Positions 59,605-64,000 of a stretch of 64,000 bases of DNA are shown here, piece by piece. The notes under the pieces are model-generated. The model was not told the origin of the DNA, ran no database searches, and worked only from the letters and a program-made list of their open reading frames with translations. Source of the stretch: Streptomyces genisteinicus (GTDB lineage: Bacteria > Actinomycetota > Actinomycetes > Streptomycetales > Streptomycetaceae); the NCBI RefSeq assembly GCF_014489615.1, contig NZ_CP060825.1, forward strand, positions 6,618,001 to 6,682,000. Direction: 5' to 3'. How positions within the stretch are numbered: the stretch's first letter is position 1; every line of letters starts with the position of its first letter. Both the position numbers and the translations under genes were made by a program.

Positions 59605-60941
59605 TTGGTCTGCGCCTTCCACTCCGCCTGGGCCTCGTTCAGCTGCTCCGCCAGCTTGGTGAGGAACTCCTTCGCGGTCGCCTTGCCGAGCAGGACCTTC
59701 TGGAACTCCGGCTCGTTGTCGGCCTTGGAGATGGCGTTCCAGTCCGGCAGGTAGTACGGCAGCTGCACGATCGTGGTGTCACCGCTGAACAGGGCGTCGG
59801 CCGCGAGCTTCGTCGGCTCCGCCTTCGCCAGCCACGGGTCCTTCGCCGCGTCCACGTTGGACGGGATCGCGCCGGCCGACTCGTTCCACTTGCTGTTCGA
59901 GGCGTGGGAGGCGGCGAACTCGATGAACTTCCAGGCCGCGGCCTTGTTCTTGGAGGTCTTGAACAGGCCCAGTCCGTCGACCGGGTTGGAGACCTGCACC
60001 CGCTTGCCGTCGTCGCCGACGGGCTGCGGGATGCCCCGGAACTTCTCGGTGCCCAGCGCCTTCACATGGTCCGTGTAGGAGCCCAGGTTGTGGTTGAGCA
60101 TGCCGATCTCGCCGCTGTCGAACTGCGCGACCATCTTCGTGAAGTCGTTGTTCACGTCGGCGGCCGGGGTGTTCTTCTTGAACAGTGCGGCGTACTTCTC
60201 CAGCGCGGCCACGTTCTCCGGGGCGTCGACAGTGGTCTTGTCGCCGGCCCAGAAGTCCTTGATGCCGCTCTGCCCGTACATCGCGTCCAGGGCCTGGGCG
60301 ATGGAGCCGGCGCCGCCGCGGATGGTGTAGCCGAAGCGGTTCTTGCCCTTGTCGGTCAGCTTGTCGGCCGCGTCGTAGAACTTCGCCCAGGTGTCGGGCT
60401 CTTCGAGACCGGCGGCCTCGAACAGGTCGGTGCGGTAGTACAGGACGCCGTTGCTCGCGGAGGTCGGGACGGTGAACGCCTTGCCCTGGCCGCCCGCCGC
60501 CTTCACGCTCTCCAGCATCGCGTCGTTCAGCTTGCCGTTGAGGGTGCTCACCGCGATCCGCTCGTCCAGCGGCTCCAGCGCGTTCTGCGCCGCGATGCCC
60601 GCCAGCATCGCCGCGCCCACCCCGCCGACGTCCGGCAGGCCCCCGCCCTGGATGGCGGTGTCGTACTTCGACTGCACCTCGGTGGAGGCGACGCCCACGT
60701 ACTCGACGTCGATGTCCGGGTTGGCCTTCTCGAAGTCCGCGATGATCTCCTTCCAGACGTCGGTGCGGACACCGCCGTTGTTGTCCCAGAAGGTGATCTT
60801 TCCCTTGCCCGATCCCTCGGTGCCCTTGTCGCCGGCCGCGCCGCTGCCGTCGTCCCCGCAGGCGGTGGCGGTGAGCGCGAGGGCGGTGGTCAGGGCGAGA
60901 ACGGAGGCGGCTCTGCGCGCCCCGCTGCGGAAGATGGTCAT
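59601..60941 (-). CDS. ABC-transporter sugar-binding lipoprotein
   Basis: The 446-residue solute-binding protein of ABC family 1 has a lipoprotein signal (ALTTALALTATAC, modified Cys28), then the two-lobed fold with KITFWDNNGG (about 47-56), DFEKANPDIDVEYVGV, VLYYRTDLFEAAGL, GYTIRGGAGS and late NESAGAIPSN. Such proteins deliver oligosaccharides to permeases. Here the gene heads a run encoding secreted pectin-degrading enzymes, so the ligand may be a pectin or rhamnogalacturonan fragment. No permease or ATPase gene is nearby. ATG at 60941 has AAGAGAG upstream. A CGGGAGCGCTCCCG palindrome lies 90 bp upstream. Confidence 0.92.
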   Translation of the reverse strand: MTIFRSGARRAASVLALTTALALTATACGDDGSGAAGDKGTEGSGKGKITFWDNNGGVRTDVWKEIIADFEKANPDIDVEYVGVASTEVQSKYDTAIQGGGLPDVGGVGAAMLAGIAAQNALEPLDERIAVSTLNGKLNDAMLESVKAAGGQGKAFTVPTSASNGVLYYRTDLFEAAGLEEPDTWAKFYDAADKLTDKGKNRFGYTIRGGAGSIAQALDAMYGQSGIKDFWAGDKTTVDAPENVAALEKYAALFKKNTPAADVNNDFTKMVAQFDSGEIGMLNHNLGSYTDHVKALGTEKFRGIPQPVGDDGKRVQVSNPVDGLGLFKTSKNKAAAWKFIEFAASHASNSKWNESAGAIPSNVDAAKDPWLAKAEPTKLAADALFSGDTTIVQLPYYLPDWNAISKADNEPEFQKVLLGKATAKEFLTKLAEQLNEAQAEWKAQTK

Positions 60942-61030
60942 CGTCGGCTCTCTTCTTCTCGAACGGTTGGACATCTGTGAGGGGTCATCAGGTGGGGGGA
61001 AACTCGTCGGCCGGAGCGCCCGTGCGACTG

Positions 61031-61044
61031 CGGGAGCGCTCCCG
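61031..61044. promoter_or_regulatory. CebR-like palindrome upstream of pectin operon
   Basis: Perfect 14-bp palindrome CGGGAGCGCTCCCG in the 111-bp gap between the GH43 stop and the binding-protein start. It shares the GGGAGCGCTCCC core with the cellulase boxes and differs only at the outer base pair. It is the best-placed operator for the binding-protein/CE12/PL1/CE8 operon. Confidence 0.75.
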
Positions 61045-61052
61045 GCTGTGTG

Positions 61053-62627
61053 TCAGCGCCCCGAGGGGCGTATGCGGAACGTGGTGAACGTGGCCGTCCC
61101 CGCGTAGCCGGGACCCTGTTGTCCCGGCAGCGCAGGAGCCGCGCCGAACAGGCCGAACAGTGCGCCGACCCAGCGCCACGGCGTCGCGGCGAACACCTGC
61201 CCGGACGGCACGAACCCGGAGGGCGCGCCGGAGGCGTCCGCGGGATCGGGCGGGACGGCCGCCGAGAAGCGGCACCGGGCACCCGCGGACACCTCGATCC
61301 GCAGCCGCGCCCGGCCCGCGGGCGCGATCCGCGGCACCGCCGCGTCCCGCTCCGCGTCCGCGGTCGTCTCCGCGAAGCGGTGCACCAGCCGGGCCGCGCC
61401 GTCGTCGCCGCGCTCCAGACCGATCCACGCGTACGCGTCACCGAGGACGGCGAACCCGGCCCGGGCCCCGGGCTCGCCGCTGTCCAGCACGAGATCGACC
61501 TCGGCCACCGCGTCCAGGGCCGGCAGCCGCTGCGTCAGCACGTGCGGCAGCCGGCGCAGATCGTCCGCGTCCGCCGACCGCGTGCACGACAGACGCAGTC
61601 CGTCGCCGCCGTGCGCCGTCGTCCAGCCGTCGCCCGGGTTGGCGGTCCACTGCCACTGCCGGCCGAACCGGCCTCCGGGGAAGTCGTCGTCCGTCGCCGG
61701 CGCCGACGGCCCCCGCGCGGGCAGGTCGGGCTTGGGGTGCACCCGCACCGGCGACCCGCCGTCGCCGAGCACCGGCCAGCCGTCCTCGCCCCACCGCATG
61801 GGCTGCAGATGCACCAGCCGCCCGTACGCCCCGCGCTCCTGGAAGTGCAGGAACCAGTCCTCGCCGGACCGGGTGCGCACCCAGCCGCCCTGATGCGGAC
61901 CGTTGACGTCCGTGGCGCCCTGCTCCAGGACGATCCGCTCCTCGTAGGGACCGAGGAAGTCCCTGGAGCGCAGCGCGCCCTGCCAGCCGTTGGTGACACC
62001 GCCCGCCGGCGCCAGGATCCAGAACCAGCCGTCGTGCCGGTACAGCTTGGGGCCCTCCAGGGTGAACCACCCCGGTATCCGGTCGGCGTCGACGATCGTG
62101 GTCCCCTCGTCGAGCAGACCCGTGCCGTCCAGGCGCATCCGGTGGCCCGTCAGCCGGTTCTTGACCCCCGAGCGGGACTTGGCCCAGGCGTGCACCAGGT
62201 ACGCCTCACCCGACTCCTCGTCCCACAGCGGGCAGGGGTCGATGAGCCCGCGCCCCGCCTTCACCAGGTGCGGCTCGGTCCACGGGCCGCGCACGCCCGG
62301 CGCGTTGACCTGCCAGATGCCGTGGTCCGGGTCGCCCCAGAAGATCCACAGACGCCCGTCGTGGTGACGGATGGACGGCGCCCACACCCCGCAGTCGTGC
62401 CGGGGCACGCTGAACGCCGCGGCCGGCTCCAGCCGCTGGAGCGCGTGCCCCACGAGCGTCCAGTTCACCAGGTCCGTGGAGTGCAGCAGCGGCAGGCCCG
62501 GCACCCGGCCGAAGCTGGACGCGGTCAGGTAGTAGTCGTCGCCCACCCGCACGACGTCCGGGTCGGACCAGTCGGCCGGGAGCACGGGGTTGCGGTACGT
62601 GCCGTCCCCGAGGTCCGAGCTGATCAC
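61053..62627 (-). CDS. GH43-family glycosidase with C-terminal beta-sandwich
   Basis: The 524-residue protein has an N-terminal five-bladed GH43 propeller (about 5-315; NPVLPADWSDPDVVRVGDDYY with the catalytic base Asp, VWAPSIRHHDGRLWIFWGD, GLIDPCPLWDEESGEAYLVHAW, FTLEGPKLYRHDGWFWILAP with the Glu). A C-terminal DUF1349/xylosidase-type beta-sandwich (about 335-524; DDDFPGGRFGRQWQW) follows. There is no signal peptide, so it acts inside the cell, or is secreted otherwise, on imported oligosaccharides. The GTG at 62627 overlaps the stop of the PmoA-like gene (GTGA). Arabinosidase, xylosidase or galactosidase activity cannot be distinguished. Confidence 0.9.
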   Translation of the reverse strand: MISSDLGDGTYRNPVLPADWSDPDVVRVGDDYYLTASSFGRVPGLPLLHSTDLVNWTLVGHALQRLEPAAAFSVPRHDCGVWAPSIRHHDGRLWIFWGDPDHGIWQVNAPGVRGPWTEPHLVKAGRGLIDPCPLWDEESGEAYLVHAWAKSRSGVKNRLTGHRMRLDGTGLLDEGTTIVDADRIPGWFTLEGPKLYRHDGWFWILAPAGGVTNGWQGALRSRDFLGPYEERIVLEQGATDVNGPHQGGWVRTRSGEDWFLHFQERGAYGRLVHLQPMRWGEDGWPVLGDGGSPVRVHPKPDLPARGPSAPATDDDFPGGRFGRQWQWTANPGDGWTTAHGGDGLRLSCTRSADADDLRRLPHVLTQRLPALDAVAEVDLVLDSGEPGARAGFAVLGDAYAWIGLERGDDGAARLVHRFAETTADAERDAAVPRIAPAGRARLRIEVSAGARCRFSAAVPPDPADASGAPSGFVPSGQVFAATPWRWVGALFGLFGAAPALPGQQGPGYAGTATFTTFRIRPSGR

Positions 62628-63463
62628 GCGGTCACCGCCTTCCGCACCAGGGCCGCCGCGGCACCGCGGTCCAGCCGCCCGTCGGCGACGACGGTCACGA
62701 CACGGCGCACCACCGTCCCGCCGGCAGCGACCGGCAGCCGGTCGCCCGCGGCGAGCGAGGACCCGACGCCCGGGTACTCGGCGGTGCGCACGAACCACGG
62801 GTCCTCGCGGGTCCGCGCCGTCGCCCCGGCGAACACCAGCGTCCACTCCTCGCCGGCCAGCGCCAGCCAGTCGGCGCACCGGCCGTGCACCGCGGCCTCC
62901 CCGTCCGCGTCCGCGGTGAAGACCCGGGCCTCGGTCGCCTCCTTCGGGGCACGCCAGAAGAACCCGCCGTAACCGGCGCCCGGACGCCCATTGGTGGCCG
63001 GGGAGCCGATCGACACCTCCTCGCCGGTGGTGTTCGTCAGCGAGAACGTCAGGTCCAGCGCCCACGCCGTGTCGTCCAGCGCGGTCACCGCGACCGTGCG
63101 GTGCTCCCGGAGCAGCCGCCGCCCGTCCGCGACCCAGCTCAGCTCCTCCACGAAGCCGTCCCGGTCGTGCAGTTTGAACCCGTCGTGCCGCTGCTCGCCG
63201 TGGTTGTCGAGCTCGGTCGGCCCCCGGTCGCGGACGAAGGTGCGCCCGCCCCAGAAGTTGTGTCCCGCCACGTCGGGGACGGCCACCGACGCGCCCAGGT
63301 GGTGCAGGTGGTCCGCGGGCATCAGCTCGGTGACCGTGACACCGCCCGGCGTGCGCACCGGGTGCAGGCAGGGCCGCGGCGAGCAGCGCCGCTCGGCCAC
63401 CGGGGCCGTCGTGTAGTGGGCTACCGGACGCCCGGCGCAGCTCAGCACCGTCGCCGCGGTCAC
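62624..63463 (-). CDS. PmoA-like (DUF6807) protein
   Basis: The 279-residue protein belongs to the DUF6807/PmoA-like group: HPVRTPGGVTVTELMPADHLHHLGASVAV, then NFWGGRTFV, LDLTFSLTNTTGEEVSIGSPATNGR and GYGGFFWRAP. The name comes from weak resemblance to methane monooxygenase; these proteins are not monooxygenases and are usually found with oxidoreductases and glycosidases in sugar loci. The role is unknown, possibly as a sugar-binding or lyase-like beta-sandwich. The GTG at 63463 overlaps the upstream oxidoreductase stop (GTGA), so three genes are coupled. Confidence 0.85.
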   Translation of the reverse strand: MTAATVLSCAGRPVAHYTTAPVAERRCSPRPCLHPVRTPGGVTVTELMPADHLHHLGASVAVPDVAGHNFWGGRTFVRDRGPTELDNHGEQRHDGFKLHDRDGFVEELSWVADGRRLLREHRTVAVTALDDTAWALDLTFSLTNTTGEEVSIGSPATNGRPGAGYGGFFWRAPKEATEARVFTADADGEAAVHGRCADWLALAGEEWTLVFAGATARTREDPWFVRTAEYPGVGSSLAAGDRLPVAAGGTVVRRVVTVVADGRLDRGAAAALVRKAVTA

Positions 63464-64000
63464 CGGACCGCCCCCTGCACCTGGCGCAGGGCGGCGGGAC
63501 GCGCCCAGTCGGCGCCCAGCTCGGAGAAGAGCGCGGTGCGTTCGGCGCTCGCCGCGACCAGGGCGTCCACCCCGTCGACCACCCGGCGGGGCCCGGTCCC
63601 GGTCTCCAGGCGCCGCCAGGCGCCCTCGGGCAGCGCCGACGGGTCGGGCGCGGTGCGCACCGCCTCCACGACCCGCATGAACGCGCCGGTCGCCTCCGGC
63701 GGCACCAGCAGGTCCGTCCCGTCGGTGAGGTGCGCGACCAGGTTCTCCAGCAGGTCGGTCCTGCCGTGGACGGTCTCCACCGGACCGTGCCCGGCGCGCT
63801 GGAGCAGCACCCTGTCCTGCTTGTACCAGAACGTGACCCGGCCCCGGTCGCCGTGCACCATCACGTACGGCTCGGCCGCGATCTCGGCGCACAGCGTCGC
63901 CGCGACCGTCACCCGGCCGCCGCGCGACGTGGTGACGCGCACGCAGGAGGTGTCGTCGGACTCGATCGCGTTCGCCCGGAACAGTTCGGGCACGACGTCC
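63460..64000 (-). CDS. Gfo/Idh/MocA-family oxidoreductase, N-terminus outside window
   Basis: The visible C-terminal ~180 residues match the substrate-binding half of Gfo/Idh/MocA sugar oxidoreductases: VVPELFRANAIESDDTSCVRV, VMVHGDRGRVTFWY, HLTDGTDLLVPPEATGAFMRVVEAVRTAPDPS, and a closing VDALVAASAERTALFSELG helix. The NAD(P)-binding Rossmann domain lies beyond base 64000. Coupled to the PmoA-like and GH43 genes, it would oxidise or epimerise a monosaccharide released from pectin or hemicellulose. Substrate unassigned. Confidence 0.85.
   Translation of the reverse strand, partial: DVVPELFRANAIESDDTSCVRVTTSRGGRVTVAATLCAEIAAEPYVMVHGDRGRVTFWYKQDRVLLQRAGHGPVETVHGRTDLLENLVAHLTDGTDLLVPPEATGAFMRVVEAVRTAPDPSALPEGAWRRLETGTGPRRVVDGVDALVAASAERTALFSELGADWARPAALRQVQGAVR

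Overview
The window is chromosomal DNA from a Streptomyces (very high GC, GTG starts, frequent 4-nt stop/start overlaps, a conservon operon, Tat-exported enzymes and a 2-methylisoborneol operon). I see no transposase, integrase, phage gene or CRISPR array. The gene content is that of an accessory or arm-like region: regulators next to small enzymes on the left, and a large plant-polysaccharide locus on the right.

Left part (1-17.4 kb). A truncated TetR regulator faces a metallo-beta-lactamase-fold hydrolase. A DeoR repressor faces a nucleoside-deoxyribosyltransferase-like gene coupled to a NUDIX hydrolase, with an operator-like dyad over the -10. Next come a PhoD-type phosphatase, a five-gene conservon (sensor kinase-like protein, roadblock, DUF742, GTPase, GAF protein) and an acyl-CoA dehydrogenase-like protein that lacks both usual catalytic Glu positions. 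A non-coding block follows with nine 14-bp tandem repeats and a perfect 16-bp hairpin. After it are a PlsC-like acyltransferase, a VOC protein co-transcribed with a TipA-type MerR regulator, a YjbR protein and a split transketolase. The VOC/MerR operon and the transketolase operon each carry a MerR-type promoter with a 19-bp spacer; the transketolase dyad closely resembles a SoxR box.

Middle part (17.4-35.4 kb). This stretch lies between two near-identical 125-bp direct repeats that each contain a tRNA-Pro(GGG) gene. It holds pntAB transhydrogenase, catalase-peroxidase katG, an SRPBCC protein, a Tat-exported phospholipase C, a GAF/PAS/PP2C/ATPase signalling protein, a class II aldolase divergent from a DeoR regulator, and a PAP2-DMT membrane operon divergent from a TetR regulator over a symmetric double promoter/operator.

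Odorant compartment (36.5-40.8 kb). A family 2B encapsulin shell (HK97 fold with an inserted cyclic-nucleotide-binding-like domain) is followed by 2-methylisoborneol synthase with a long disordered N-terminus and by geranyl-diphosphate C-methyltransferase. The group ends at a perfect hairpin terminator. This is a terpene-synthesising protein nanocompartment.

Polysaccharide locus (40.9-64 kb). It encodes a pectate lyase with a C-terminal discoidin-like module, a LuxR-family ATPase regulator, two small enzymes, divergent CBM2-GH48 and CBM2-GH6 cellulases with CebR-type boxes at their promoters, a LacI regulator, and an ECF sigma/single-pass membrane protein pair. A co-oriented minus-strand set follows: Gfo/Idh oxidoreductase, PmoA-like protein, GH43, then a solute-binding lipoprotein translationally coupled to a rhamnogalacturonan acetylesterase, a pectate lyase and a pectin methylesterase. 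A CebR-like palindrome precedes the binding-protein operon, so cellulose and pectin breakdown may share LacI-family control. No ABC permease gene is present for the binding protein.
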